From positions 8,680,001 to 8,744,000 of the forward strand of contig OW051473.1 of assembly GCA_932521025.1 (NCBI GenBank): a stretch of 64,000 nt of DNA, read 5' to 3'. Both the position numbers and the translations under genes were made by a program. The notes under the pieces are model-generated. The model worked only from the letters and a program-made list of their open reading frames with translations, was not told the origin of the DNA and searched no databases. Below, piece by piece: positions 13,201-24,084 of this stretch. The DNA is from Oscheius onirici (lineage: Eukaryota; Nematoda; Chromadorea; Rhabditida; Rhabditidae). Position 1 is the first letter of the stretch. Every line of letters starts with the position of its first letter.

Positions 13201-16200
13201 GTGACGCTCAGAGCCTACTGCCGTGGTCAAAGCGGCGGAGCAATGGGCCGTCGGAAGGGGGTGGGGAGTTCACGGTCACCTACAGACATTCGAAGAAATG
13301 TGGCATTCACGGACCGCAATGGGCATCGAGACCGAAAACCTGTTCGAGACGGCAAACACTTTACAAATCTCTGTTTTTATCAGTAGCGACCACAATTGGT
13401 CGAAGTCAAGTAACAGTATCAATTAGTTGAAGTCAGGCATGTACTCTCTTAAGTTCCGGGAAGCGTTTTACCCTGATATACGGGCCAGCAGTTAAAGGCA
13501 TTGATTACCCAACAGTTCTTGTCGGCAGGCAGCTGATGACTTCTTAACCTTGAAGTGTGCCTGATTGTGGTCAAGGCGCGAGGAGGGTTTTAAAGTAATT
13601 GAGGGCATTTATAGAATTGCAGCCGACTGAGAGAAAGCACTGTTTTTCAGCTTCACGCAGAGCCTTTCTGCCGTGCTCTCAGGACCAGCAACAAAAAAGA
13701 GCGAATTGAACACCTTTTTCACGAGACATTGGGGAGACACATTCGTTCACCCGCTTCACGTCCCCCCCGACCCGAGTTTGGAAAAAGCTGATGAGAAGTA
13801 TGTACAGGAATACGCAAAGAATACATCCAAGGTAAGAATGAATTCCTGACTGGGAACCACTACCATGCAAAGTAAAATAAATCAATGTTTCTCTTGCTTC
13901 CAGCACAGAGTTTATTGATGTTTTCTTGAAAACTACATAGGTAGAGAGAGTCTCTGACAAATGATCGAGACCTAGAGAAAACTTTCAGGAATACCGAAAG
14001 TACAAGGCTTCCAAAAAGATCACTACCAGGCTCCATAATGCCGGAATTACTGAAACCAAGTCGGATGCTAACGATCTTCCACCCGTGAGTTTCCTATCAT
14101 TTAAATAGTGTTTTTACGAGGTGTTCCTTTGCGATTACACACTCGGTTCGTAAAAAGGAAGAGACCCTCTAGATCACACTGTGTGGGTCAACACAGACAA
14201 TTTTGGAGACAATTCGCTATATTTGACTAGTTATACTTGGTGGAAGTCAACAGTTACCTACGTAGGCTCATTTGTAGACTTACCCATAATCGTCTTCGTC
14301 CCATAATAGTTGGAGCAGGGAGAACGCGTTCATTTTAGCCTAGCATAGACTACTGCTCGAAAAGCAGGCGTCTGTTGTTGTGATAGTTTGTCTGTGAGGG
14401 AGGGAGGTAGATGTTCAAAGAGCCCTCTACGCCGTCCATCACAAAAAGCAATAGCGCCAGCTGATCTACAAGACCACAAGCAAGAAAATACTGGTCACTC
14501 TCTGACAAATTGGAGTAACAGGTGGTAGCGGTAGTCTCTTCGAAACCTTGTGAAGGGAGTTGGTCACTAATTGGATAGCTGTATTTTACTGTTCCACTTG
14601 TGGGCGATTGTAATGATGGTCTTTGCGGGGTTACTAATCAAATCACTGCCAGAACAAGTTAGAATTCAGTAAATATTCAACTCGGAAGGGGTTTGTGAGC
14701 ACAACTTTATTTGTTTTCAGGTGTTCGTCGATCCAAGTTTTCTGCTGTCCCATGGACCCACGTTCAAGGCCATCTTTACGGTTCCGGAAGATGGAGACTC
14801 GGATCCCTTGAGACTGAAAGACGACAAGAATCCCTTCTTTGGAGACAATGCACCGCCGATTGCTGGAGAAAACATGCCTAGTGGATCTATTCGTGACTAC
14901 GAGGAGCTTCACCAGCATCTGGAGTCACTTCATGACATTGTCGACAACCGTCTCGCTGCCAAGCTCGTGCACAAGTCTGACCACTTTTGGCAAATCGTAC
15001 ACAGTTATAGCGGCCTTGGCGAGGACCTCACAGCTGCCATTGGTGCAGTTAAGAGCGTCAGGTAACACACAAGGTGTGAAGTCTCGCAAGTGTAATTGTT
15101 GTTTAGGAGTAATCTTGCTAAAGTGTCAGAGTTAATAGTTCACCAAACCAACAAGATCATAAAGATGTACGAAATGCGAGAGAAGAAAAGGAAATTGGTG
15201 GAGAAACTCAAGACGATGAAATGTTTAAAGGAAGCTCAGTCGACGGTGCAGATGCTGCTCAATCAGAACGACTACCCGAAAGTTATCGACTGTATAGACA
15301 CTAGCCAAGAGGTTTTGGAAGCCGAGCTGGCAGGAGTTAGTAGCTTCAAGTAAGTTTTTTACACAGTTAAAAAGTAAGGAAGTTATTTATTTCTTCGGAT
15401 TATCAAGGCATTTGGTCTGAGCGAGATCACGTCTGAAAGGTAGAAGGATGTTGAAGTGACCATGAGCGCAGTTGGGACGGGACATTCAAGTTGTTAAAGC
15501 TACAGGATTCTTATGAGAGGCTAAGCTGACGTAAAACGCCAGGGTATCTTCAGGTTAAAAATAGCGAGAGACAAAAAGCTGATCAACGTTACCGGGTACA
15601 AAGCACAACTTTATTTGTTTTCAGGTGTTCGTCGATCCAAGTTTTTTTACAGCCTGACTTTATAAAACTATGTACTTCTCGTTGAATCAGTTAAGCAGCA
15701 TTACAATTCCGAGAGTTACCTCGAAGATTACTAAATCCATGCTTTCAGACACCTTGGAATGCAACTGTGCGAGCTGTACGACGTTGTAGGGAAGATGATG
15801 CACGAAGAATTTGCTCAGTTGATACAGCGTGAGCTGGTGAAGACGGAAAATCCAGATACAATCCACTATGAGGTATCTGTTTTTTTTTCAATAATTTGCA
15901 AAGACAATGTTTAGGGTGAACTCTCTTCAATCTTCCTCGGCCTGATGAAAATGAAGAAGTTTACATTCATGCACGTTATTCGTTCTGAGATCAGTGAAGG
16001 CATCAAGAGAATTCTGCGGCAAGTTGTGAAAAATCGAATCATCGAAAGCGGAACGGATCTGACAAAGTTTGATCCGAGTCTGAACAATCTCGGGGAGCCG
16101 TTGCGTGCCATGAGTACGAAAAACTGGCTCAAGACTCTGACTGCCGTATCAAACGCCTTCTTGAACTTTTGTGTCAAACTCCAGGTACCATCGACTATAG

Positions 16201-18051
16201 TTTAAACACTTCATTGTTCTTCCAGACATTCCAAAACCTCTTAGCAGACTGGGCCGATCACGTTGCCTCCAGCTACTGCAGTGAGGCAGCTGCCATGGGA
16301 AGAGAAGCGGCGTCTATTTGTCAGCCAACTAAGACCAATTTGTCCAGTGACTCTGAACAGAGTGAAAACGAAATGGTAGATCGTAACACTTTCGAAGACA
16401 TGCATTATTCAGGAAGCGTCCACGTCAAGCTTTAGTCAGCAACTGGCTCCCTCTTCTGATCCCTCAGCTTTAATTGCAGTCGAAGTTAGATCACAATTCC
16501 ACTTAATCAGGTATGTTCTACTTAATATTACCACTGTTTTAATAGAGTTGGCGAGCAAAATTCTAGCGGTTTAGCATGGGTTGATAAATTGTCTTTTTGT
16601 CTTTATAGTTCAAAACCCTTCTCAGAGCAAAGCTGTCTTGACTGTTGTTAAAAAAAACAATTTCAGAGTCGTCGCCGTGATAGCCGAATACGGCCATTTT
16701 GTCGCACAACAGCGTCTCTGTCGTCTCCTGGTAGCAAGATCGAAGGAACCGTCGGCTGAGGCAGCCTCTTCCGACGAGATTGTAGAATGCAGGACGATAC
16801 TGAAACAATATCTAGACAAAGGAGCGGAAAATGGCTGGAACAAAAACATGGTAGTCTAGTTGTTTAACTTTTCTATCTTTTATATTTAGCCTGTTTCGGC
16901 ATCACCTCTTTTCACCTGTATGCAAAAAGTATCCGTCGACTTTCTCAACACTTTCCATCAGACCAGAAGAATAAAAATGGGAGAAGCTCTGGACGTTGAG
17001 CTCTGGAAAGTGGCTCAAATCACTCCGACAATACAGGCAACAGTTTTTGACTGTATGATGACTGTAAGTGTTTTCCTCACGTTTTTTTTTCATTTGACAT
17101 GCTTAAGGGAAAGTTGAGAAAAGTGGCAGAAATCAAGACAGGAAAGGATATTTCTGCTCTTAAGATCAGTGACGAAGAATACGTTGTCGTGGGCTCGTCT
17201 CTCGTCTTTCTTCAAATTCTGGCAGAGTACTGCGCCTGTCTTGAAGTTCTTCCCTCCTTCACGGCTGATCTTCTGTCAAGAATCATCGAGCTTTTGAAAG
17301 CTTTTAACAGGTACCTTTTTTAACTCTTGCCTAACATTATATTTCAGTCGCTGCTGTCAGTTAATCTTAGGAGCAGGAGCTCTTCAACTTGTGGGTCTCA
17401 AGACGATCTCGGTCAAAAATCTCGCCCTCGCTTCGAGATCCTTGCAAATGATTGTCAGATTTGTGCCGTTTATAAGTTCCGAGGTGGAAGAATATCTCAA
17501 AGAGGACCAGAAACATCTAATGAGACATTTCAAACAGGTACGGATGCTTTGAAATCTTTGTTTTAAACAAATTTTAGGTTCATTCCGACTATTCGGACCA
17601 CACAAATGAGATTTCTGCCAAACTTATAGCAGTTATCGACCATCATAATGTCACTTGTTTAGCTGCGGTAAAAGTTTTCTTTTCCCCTATAAATAACGTT
17701 TTCAGTGGGAGCCTAAAGGAACGACCCCTTCCTCCGCTTTCCAGCAAGTCTGCCGTCAGCTCCAAAAATTTCAAAATGGTCTGGTTGGAATCTTTCCTTC
17801 TCCGCAGATCAAGGCCATTTACGAGACGGTCCATGCCAATTTCACAGTTCATCTGAAGCAGCAGATGGCCAAAATTGGAATAACGCCACACGATTCGGTG
17901 AAATATGGGTAAACCCCTTTTGATATGTTTAAAAGACTAATTCAGGATGGTATGCCAAGATTACGCTTTTTATGTACAAACACTGCAAAATATGGAAGGC
18001 TGTCAGGATCTCGTGCTGGAAACATTGAATGAGATCATGTACGGTCAATAG
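7286..18051 (+). CDS. vps-54: VPS54, GARP tethering complex subunit
   Basis: VPS54 is the subunit that defines the GARP complex, which tethers endosome-derived vesicles at the trans-Golgi network. From 7526 the exons join in phase to 1,014 residues: 7526-7579, 7628-7701, 9736-9843, 9880-9971, 10556-10619, 13651-13831, 13989-14084, 14721-15061, 15107-15349, 15749-15872, 15915-16184, 16226-16375, 16413-16510, 16667-16850, 16890-17063, 17108-17310, 17348-17537, 17578-17667, 17706-17908 and 17946-18051. Clear family blocks are HLGMQLCELYDVVGKMMHEEF, the stretch QLILGAGALQLVGLKTISVK, and NEISAKLIAVIDHH near the C-terminus. The N-terminal region before the Vps54 core is Cys/His-rich (CDYC, LCRHLRTIH, RYGENNVC). 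The true start is uncertain: the frame at 7286 has no ATG, and an upstream or trans-spliced exon is likely. One 3-kb intron (10620-13650) houses a whole antisense channel gene, and the 7702-9735 intron is rich in degenerate repeats. Confidence 0.9.
7735..8195. repeat. Diverged CTACCAAGAA-type repeats in vps-54 intron
   Basis: The intron between 7702 and 9735 contains several spaced copies of CTACCAAGAA/CTACCAGGG and of the partly self-complementary GTTGGGTAGAAGCTACCAAG (around 8060-8100 and 8160-8185). Units are irregular in length and diverged. No coding function is visible. The neighbouring 8270-8355 stretch is AAG/TTC-rich simple sequence. Confidence 0.45.
10732..13039 (-). CDS. DEG/ENaC (degenerin/ASIC-type) sodium channel subunit
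   Basis: Eleven exons join in phase to about 575 residues: 13039-12845, 12778-12614, 12568-12374, 12333-12112, 12070-11918, 11879-11724, 11684-11590, 11546-11288, 11249-11160, 11028-10903 and 10803-10732. Transmembrane helix 1 is near residues 44-60 (WAFIFIVAFLAVLTI). The extracellular part has FCMSKKQAW, an MQICFQPWF block and a Cys-rich segment (CRNVEEG, DCRSRCRMTMI, MCNCTAHSL, CAKGCYRDCRQLRF). Transmembrane helix 2 near residues 455-480 reads ALGGSIGMWLGLSILSLIQ, with the GLS selectivity-filter triplet typical of the family. The cytosolic tail is basic (VIKKRILKKRSEARKES). The HG gating motif expected before helix 1 is not obvious: the matching place reads ALFGRRARKW. The gene lies wholly inside a vps-54 intron on the opposite strand. 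Subtype and gating stimulus cannot be told. Confidence 0.88.
14698..14741 (+). repeat. Source copy of 44-bp splice-acceptor duplication
   Basis: These 44 bases span the polypyrimidine tract, the TTTTCAG acceptor and the first 21 bases of the vps-54 exon that starts at 14721. An identical 44-base copy lies at 15602-15645. Confidence 0.9.
15602..15645 (+). repeat. Duplicated splice acceptor plus exon start in vps-54 intron
   Basis: This is an exact copy of 14698-14741 placed in the intron between vps-54 exons 15107-15349 and 15749-15872. It contains a complete acceptor (TTTGTTTTCAG) and GTGTTCGTCGATCCAAG from the exon start, then diverges at once. It is a cryptic acceptor with no donor close behind, so it is most likely a relic of local duplication. 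Confidence 0.85.
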
Positions 18052-18423
18052 TCAAAAGTGATATTCGGGTTTATATTCTCTTGTACACAGATATTGCCTA
18101 GTCTCCTATCCCAGGGTTTTTGCTTATTCAATCTCTGTTTTTACCTAGTCGTGCCTGTGATGAGTTTTTGGTTGTGATCTTTGTGATTACCAGTGACGAG
18201 TCTATTCTTCTTTCCCCACGTTCACTTTGTTACAAAGTAAGATTAAAGTCTACAAGTTAGGCTACGCCCCTCCGGGGCTAAGTGACTTAGTTTTGTCCTT
18301 TTCAAAACAGATAACAGTTAACAGTTTGCTATCTGATCCCTCTCCAGATCAATTGATAGATTAAAGTAGCTTAAAAACACGAAGCAAAAAGACAATCTTC
18401 AAGGTCTGAAAGTACAGAGACAG

Positions 18424-18584
18424 CCCTCTGTTCCTCTGACCATCTGTCCCCTCTGTCTCTCTGTCTCTCTGTCCCTCTGTCCCTCTGTCCATCTGTCTTT
18501 CTGTCCCTCTGTCCTTCCTTCCCTCTGTCCCGCTGTCTCTCTGTCCTTCTGTCCTTCTGTCCTTCTGTCTCTGTCCCCTCTGTG
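18424..18584. repeat. CTCTGTCC minisatellite
   Basis: About 160 bases made of an 8-base unit CTCTGTCC and close variants (TTCTGTCC, CTCTGTCT, ATCTGTCC). The strand bias (pyrimidine-rich on +) makes a long Arg/Asp/Gln-rich open frame on the minus strand that I treat as an artefact. Confidence 0.9.
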
Positions 18585-18639
18585 GGAGAAGCTTCTTTTC
18601 TGCTTAAGCTGACTTGTCTGAACTTGTTACTGTAGTCTG

Positions 18640-18730
18640 CGCACAAAGCTCCCCTCCTTATCCTCAATTAGAGCTTCAGACAAACACACAAACACACACA
18701 GAGACTTGGGAGCAATTTAAAATAGATATT
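18640..18730 (-). repeat. Inverted copy of dispersed repeat (arm A)
   Basis: GCTCCCCTCCTTATCCTCAA, the following AGAGCTTCAGACAAACAC block and a CACA run are the reverse complement of 19243-19335. The two arms flank the last exons of the SLC22 gene in opposite orientation. A related copy sits at 50870-51060. Confidence 0.8.
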
Positions 18731-18731
18731 T

Positions 18732-21564
18732 TTAAGCTTCTGCTATGCTCTGCTTCCTCGAGAGCAAATTCTTCTCCTTCTTGTCGGGTATTCTATTAAT
18801 CAGATTGGTGCCTTTCGTTTCTGGCAACATGGTCTGAAAAACGATCCAGTCAATGATGGCAGCAACGCCCATGACAATGTAGGGAAGCGTCGGTGTAATA
18901 TCGGCCTGAAAAGGGGAATGGTCTTGGTCAATGTCTTTTGTTTTACCAGGTAGAAAAGTTGAGGGGTGAAAATTGTGGCGCAACGACTGCAAACCGAGAG
19001 GATGGAAACAATTATGTTTCGAACTGAAGTGGGGAATAGCTCCGTTGTGATGATGAACTTAGCGAGGTAGAGCTGGACACAAACATAGAGGGGGGAAATG
19101 TTGGAAGATTTACCTGACTGGTCATCGCTGTCACTCCAATAGTTAGATACCGGGATAGCCAACCATATTCTGCATACACACTGGGACCTGAAGATGTAAT
19201 TTCAACAAGCCGAACGTACAAAAATTCTACCGTGATACTCTTACCTATTTTAAAATGCTCTCGCGTCTCTGTGTGTGTGTTTGTGTGTTTGTCTGAAGCT
19301 CTAATTGAGGATAAGGAGGGGAGCTTTGTGCACAAGTTAGTTTTTAACAAGTCGCGACAGGGAAAGCAAGTGCGCGAAGTGTTCTACCAACTTCTTACTG
19401 GGGCTATGTGACTGGAACAGAGTGACAAGGGGAGAAGGGAAGGGGCAGTAGGACTGAGACTCGCTAAAGCTAGGAACTTCAGGTCCTACATTTTGAAATT
19501 TTGCTTGGAAGGGAGCGGGTTCCAATTTTGGTAGTTTATTTGGAGGGTCAGGAGGAGAGTAACAAAGGAGGAATGAAAGGGAAACCACGACTAGCGCTCC
19601 GTGACAGAGCGAAGGCATAAATTTCAACTTTAGCCCTGGAAGGGCGTTGCCAACCTTGTATTTTTATATTCGCTATTCTTTTTTTGAACCCAGAGAGCGC
19701 AAGTAAAGTTAAAAATGACATTGTATCACTTTTGGACTGTGAACGTTCAGATGCACTAACAGGTTCAGTGACGAACATGTTTAAAAGTCATGTTTGCCTG
19801 CGAAACTAATGTTTTATGTCATAAAGTATACTTGTGTGATGAATAACGAAATGAACCCGAAACCGATAACTGTTCTGGCTGAAGCTAGGACTTACCTCCA
19901 TTGAATATAGCAATGATCGCTGCCAAAGCTGGTACAATATAGATCATAGCCGATGAGTTGATCATTTTTCTGCCGAACCAATTGAAAAAATAGTCGCAAA
20001 GTCCTGCAGTGATGTTGATGATCCATCGAAGGATTCCGAAGACCACATTGTTCCAATACAGAGAACCAGAGAGTTTCTCCATATTGAAGAGCAGACCATA
20101 GTTAAGAAGCGAGGCTACAATGCTGAAAAGAGTAGATTGGATGTAAAGATGTGAAAAGTTTACATTCCAAAGCAAACTGTCAAGGTCCACAAGAGGTACT
20201 TTTTCGAATTTATGAGACGGACAAGTTGATGGGAGCCGGCTTCTTTTTGTCGAACTTCGTGTAGCTGAATACACAATTTGTTCATGGAACTAATTACCGT
20301 AGTCGTTTTATTGTCATTGCACGGCTCATTCCTTACTAAGTTAATAATTGCCTGTTTTTGCCATTTTTAGAGCTTTCGTTTTCAATTGGATCAAGCACGT
20401 CTCGCAACAAACACAACCAGGTATTGATTATCTAATATGTAAGCAGAAGAATCAATACCTCCTTCTCATTTGCCAGCATTCTTTCCAGGTGTTCTGCCTC
20501 TTCTGGATCGTTGATTCTGTCAATCTTGTTAATTCGGTGAAGACTCTTTCTTGCACCGGCGATGTCTCCATTGCTGACTCTCCATCTCGGACTCTCTTCT
20601 AGGAAACTGAGAAACATAGCAGAGAATCAGAAACTTACAGAAGAGAAATCACAGTCATAACTGAGACTATTGCTATGAAATATGACAGATTCCGCCAATC
20701 TCCACATATATAAGCAATGTAGGGGAATATGATAAAGTTCGGAGACCAAGTAATGACTGTGTTGATCCAGAGCCGATGCTTCTTTGGAATCTTCTCTATG
20801 AGAAAGACTCCTTGGACACTGATTAAGCCTGATTAAGAAGGTAAAGGCTAGTGATTTACGCTGTTAAACCCCCAGTGAAGACTCCGCCACTGGTCCGAGC
20901 CACAGTGAACATGAATAGATTGGAGGCGTTGGCTACCCACAACGAGAAAAGAGCCATTCCGCTCAGGGAGACGATAAGAGTCTAGATGTTTTTAAAGGAC
21001 AAAAGTTTAGAATTTTTACCTTTTTCCTCCCATATTTGTCACTAGCATATCCAGCAAAGATCGCACCAGCTAACACTCCACTCATCTGGTAAGAGATACT
21101 GGTTTTGACCTGGTGGGCATCGTGACAGAATAAGCCAAACTAAATTTCTCAACGTTCAAATTTTTGAAATACCTACCTCGACGTTAACAGAACCAAACTG
21201 AGAGTCGTACTCGGTTTTAAGTCCGGGAAAGTTTGCCTTCAACAACTCGTAGCTCAAACATCCTTGTTTTCCTGGCATCAGGGTATAGTTTCCATAAGAT
21301 TTCATTGTCGGCGGATTACCTTAAAAGAGAACTTACATGATATGATTTATTCTGACCGGCATATACCATATAAATCATGTTGGCTAGTGAGGTAAGAGTC
21401 ATCAATTCGGCAGCAACCAAGACTAGAAAACAATATCTGCCAAGTCTTAGAAAGTCATCTATTGTTCTGATCTAAAAAAATCTGCAGATTGTGTTGAAAA
21501 AGCTGTTTACCCTGTCAGGATTACCAACTTCGGCTAAGCGCCGTCTTTCCTCGTCGGGAATCAT
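18732..21564 (-). CDS. SLC22-type organic ion transporter (MFS)
   Basis: Twelve exons join in phase to 527 residues: 21564-21511, 21471-21357, 21319-21177, 21139-21020, 20981-20860, 20818-20639, 20606-20459, 20264-20164, 20122-19896, 19187-19114, 19072-18947 and 18905-18732. Family marks are the MFS loop YASDKYGRKK after helix 2, the helix 4-5 region (WINTVITWSPNFIIFPYIAY), the central FLEESPRWRVSNGD signature, LFPTSVRN in the C-terminal half and MLPETKGTNL after the last helix. These place it with SLC22 organic cation/anion transporters of the plasma membrane; the substrate cannot be told. The length fits the family. A TTTCAG acceptor lies seven bases before the ATG, consistent with trans-splicing. 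One intron is only 37 bp (21320-21356). The 709-bp intron at 19188-19895 carries a dispersed repeat. Confidence 0.88.
19243..19700 (+). repeat. Dispersed repeat in SLC22 intron (arm B)
   Basis: The block runs from TGTGTGTGTTTGTGTGTTTG through GAGGATAAGGAGGGGAGCTT, AAGTGCGCGAAGTGTTCT and AACTTTAGCCCTGGAAGGGC. The same ordered landmarks recur, with internal deletion, at 50870-51060 in a zinc-finger gene intron, and the first part recurs inverted at 18640-18730. It has no coding capacity that I can see, so it may be a non-autonomous transposon or a fragment of one. Confidence 0.65.
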
Positions 21565-21763
21565 GACGAAACTGAAATTGATTGTCAAAATTGTGAAAAT
21601 GCTGAGAAAACACTAAAGAACAGGATTACGAAAAGAGAAAACAGCGCCTATATGGTGTCTCAACAAGACGCAATAATATTTAACACTTTCATGACACTGT
21701 CTGCCATCGTTTGATCTACGCTGGTTGAAAAAATTGATCAATGGGTTAACATTTATTGGGTTT

Positions 21764-24084
21764 TTATTGGTGGCAGAAGCCGCCATCGACAGTGAAAGGC
21801 ATTCCGGTAGTGAGAGCCGAACCATCAGAAAGGAGAAACAGGACAGCATTGACCACATCAGTTTCCTCTGAAAACTCGCATCAACAACCTGTCATATATA
21901 ATTTTTGTCTCACAAAACACAAGGTCGCGCAACGGTTACGAGAAAATACCTGCGAAATGCTTGAGTGACATCTTGGCTAGCATTCCTTCGGCCTTTTCCT
22001 TCTCTCCCCAAGCTTTCTTGCCCATTTCGGTCATGACAACGGTCGGATTGACACTGTTAACGCGAATGCCCTTGGGGCCAAGTTCCAGAGCGAGACATCG
22101 TGTCGCCATGTCGAGGGCTGCCTTGCTCGAACCTAGAATGTAGAATTTGGAAAACGAGTGTCACTGGACTTGTTACTGGTTCATTACAATTGACTATTTT
22201 TATCAAAAAAGTGTCCTGATTTGTGGCATTGTTGAATTTGACTTCAACATAGTCGATTTGCTCAAAGAGAACGGTTCTGACACGTTCTTGGTTAATTTTT
22301 GGTTTTATATTGCGTCCGTACCATCTCGCCAGTAGTGGAGGAGTAATTGTAAATTTGAAATTTTTGTCAGAATCAGATTCAGCATAGTCGATTTCCCAAT
22401 AGACTGTCGATTTTGGCACGATTTGGCTAATTTTAAATTTTTTGTCGCACCCGTAACAGATCGCAAGAGGAAGGGAAAAGCGTGTCAATTTTGTCAGCAT
22501 CGGATTCAGCGTGTTCAATTTGCTATATGGCGGATATTCCCGTCACGATTTGACACTTTTCAACTATCAGAACTTTCCCACTCGAACCTGAAGGTGAGCT
22601 AGAGTCAAAGATCTCGAGACAGTGTGGTCTATAGTCTATTTCCAACGAATAGGGACACTAAATCAATTCTTTAAAGGATTTTCGAAAACGAGATTGAGAG
22701 GTCCCGTCACGATCGCGGGCTGTCATCAGGCGAATCTCGTTGTATTTAATTAAAAGTTGGCTTTTTCCATTGTTTATCGACATTTTTTGATGTTTTCGAC
22801 CTTCTTTTCGAGCTCTACGTGAAAAATTACCTATATGAAAACAAGAGATAAGAAATAGCCAGTTTTTGGAAAAATTTGGTCATTTTAGCGAGAAAATAGC
22901 ATTTCTAGACCAAATCGGCAAAAACGTGATGTTTTTACGTGCTTTTCAGGACAATTAGGTTTTAATACGCGTAGAATTCGATTAGAACAACAGAAACATA
23001 AAAAATGGCAGCAAAAATAGTAAAAAATACCAAAATTATGATATTTTGTGTTCGCGCGCACCGAAATTTAAATTTCTTCAGGTGTCCCTATTCGTTGGAA
23101 ACAGACTATAATGGCTAAGTCAATTGTTCAGTAAGATTCACGACGAGAGTTCGAATCCCTATGCAGTGGGCTGAAGCGAGCAGAGCGTAAATGCCTGATC
23201 GTGCTTACCACTGCTAGATTTTTTCTTAGCAAACTGAATATGTTGAATTCGAGTTTGGTAATAATTTGACGTCAAAAAATTTTGAGCATCGGTTTGTAAA
23301 CAGCGCGCACTATCCCAAAAATAAAAATATTTAAATTTTGACCGGAAAACACTTTCTTTACCAAATCCAATGTGCTGAATCCGAAATGGGCATTAATTTG
23401 GCTTTAAAAATTTTGCGTCCTTCAACAAATCGAGTGTGCTGAATTCAAGTTTGGCAAGAAGAAGTGTTTTAAACTGGCCTTATGGAACTTCAGTTAACTG
23501 TTTCTTGAATTTGTACCTGAGAAAAAACTAAAAATGCAAAATGACACCTACAATAAACCGTGTGAGCATCCAAAGGTCGCACTCCTGCTTGAGAAGAAAC
23601 GTTGACAATTCCTCCTTTGACTTTATGATCAACCATTGACTTCGACACGATTTGAGCTAGAAGAAGAGGACCACGGAAATTGACGGCAAACGTTCTGAAG
23701 AAGAAAATTTTCTCATAAAAAGATATTTTACAGATCAATGGCTTCTGCTGTAATTTCTCCAATAGTTTGCAGGCTTGCGATACCGGCATTGTTCACTAGA
23801 AAATCGAATGGTTGATACGGTTCAATCAGTTTTTTCAGCACTTCAGCCGACGAGGACATGTCCCCGACTATTGGAGTCACATTGGGTTTCTCAACTGCTA
23901 GTTGAGAAAGGGCATTGTCATCCCTTGCCAGACCATAAACATGAGCTCCGGCATCGGACAAAGCTATACAAATGGCTCTTCCAATTCCTATAAAAGGGTT
24001 ATATTGAGAAAAAAAATTAAGCCTACCTCTGCTGGCTCCTGTTACCAATACCTTTTTTCCGCTGAAGTTGAACGTGACGGACAT
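21764..24084 (-). CDS. dhs-21: L-xylulose reductase (DCXR-type SDR)
   Basis: Five exons join in phase to 247 residues (24084-24027, 23987-23732, 23694-23552, 22132-21950, 21867-21764), almost the length of human DCXR. This NADPH-dependent enzyme reduces L-xylulose and other dicarbonyls in the glucuronate/pentose route in the cytosol. Visible motifs are the cofactor loop TGASRGIGRA (residues 15-24), NNAG (85-88), the catalytic Ser in VNVSSQAG (138/139) and YCSSK with Tyr152 and Lys156. NPTVVMTEMG (181-190) is the segment that sets DCXR apart from other short-chain dehydrogenases. The C-terminus is DGGFCHQ. An ATG ten codons upstream is in frame but gives an unusual extension, so I start at the MSVTF position. 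Intron 1 is 39 bp; intron 3 is 1.4 kb and full of repeats. Confidence 0.87.
22225..22560. repeat. Diverged tandem repeats, left part
   Basis: Roughly 120-130-base units share landmarks such as CATAGTCGATTT, GGCACGATTTGGCTAATTTT-like tracts, and a closing GCG(T/A)CCGTA or GTCGCACCCGTA. Three imperfect units are visible. Related landmarks (TGCTGAATCCGAAATGGGC, TGCTGAATTCAAGTTTGGC) resume at 23225-23460 beyond a MITE, suggesting that the MITE split an older array. Confidence 0.5.
22630..23110. mobile_element. MITE-like element with 29-bp terminal inverted repeats
   Basis: The left end 22630-22658 (TATAGTCTATTTCCAACGAA continuing to GGGACAC) and the right end 23082-23110 are inverted copies with one mismatch in 29. 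The 481-bp interior is AT-rich and has no transposase frame. It sits in the third intron of the SDR gene. The target-site duplication is ambiguous, since both ends run into TATA. Confidence 0.8.
23225..23460. repeat. Diverged tandem repeats, right part
   Basis: At least three units carry the core TGTTGAATTCGAGTTTGGTA, TGCTGAATCCGAAATGGGCA and TGCTGAATTCAAGTTTGGCA, spaced roughly 50-130 bases apart. They resemble the units at 22225-22560 on the other side of the MITE. Confidence 0.5.

Larger units (their letters stand above)
18052..18731. other. Convergent 3' intergenic region
   Basis: This lies between the stop codons of vps-54 (+) and the SLC22 gene (-), so it holds both 3' UTRs. It contains the minisatellite at 18424-18584 and one inverted arm of a dispersed repeat at 18640-18730. 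I see no gene in it. Confidence 0.7.

Noticed and set aside
18371..18667. Minus-strand open frame of Arg/Asp/Gln repeats
   Set aside because: It is only the antisense reading of the CTCTGTCC minisatellite.
23105..23170. tRNA-like A box (TGGCTAAGTC) and B box (GTTCGAATCC) just right of the MITE
   Set aside because: The acceptor and T stems do not pair, so it cannot be a working tRNA; at most a relic.
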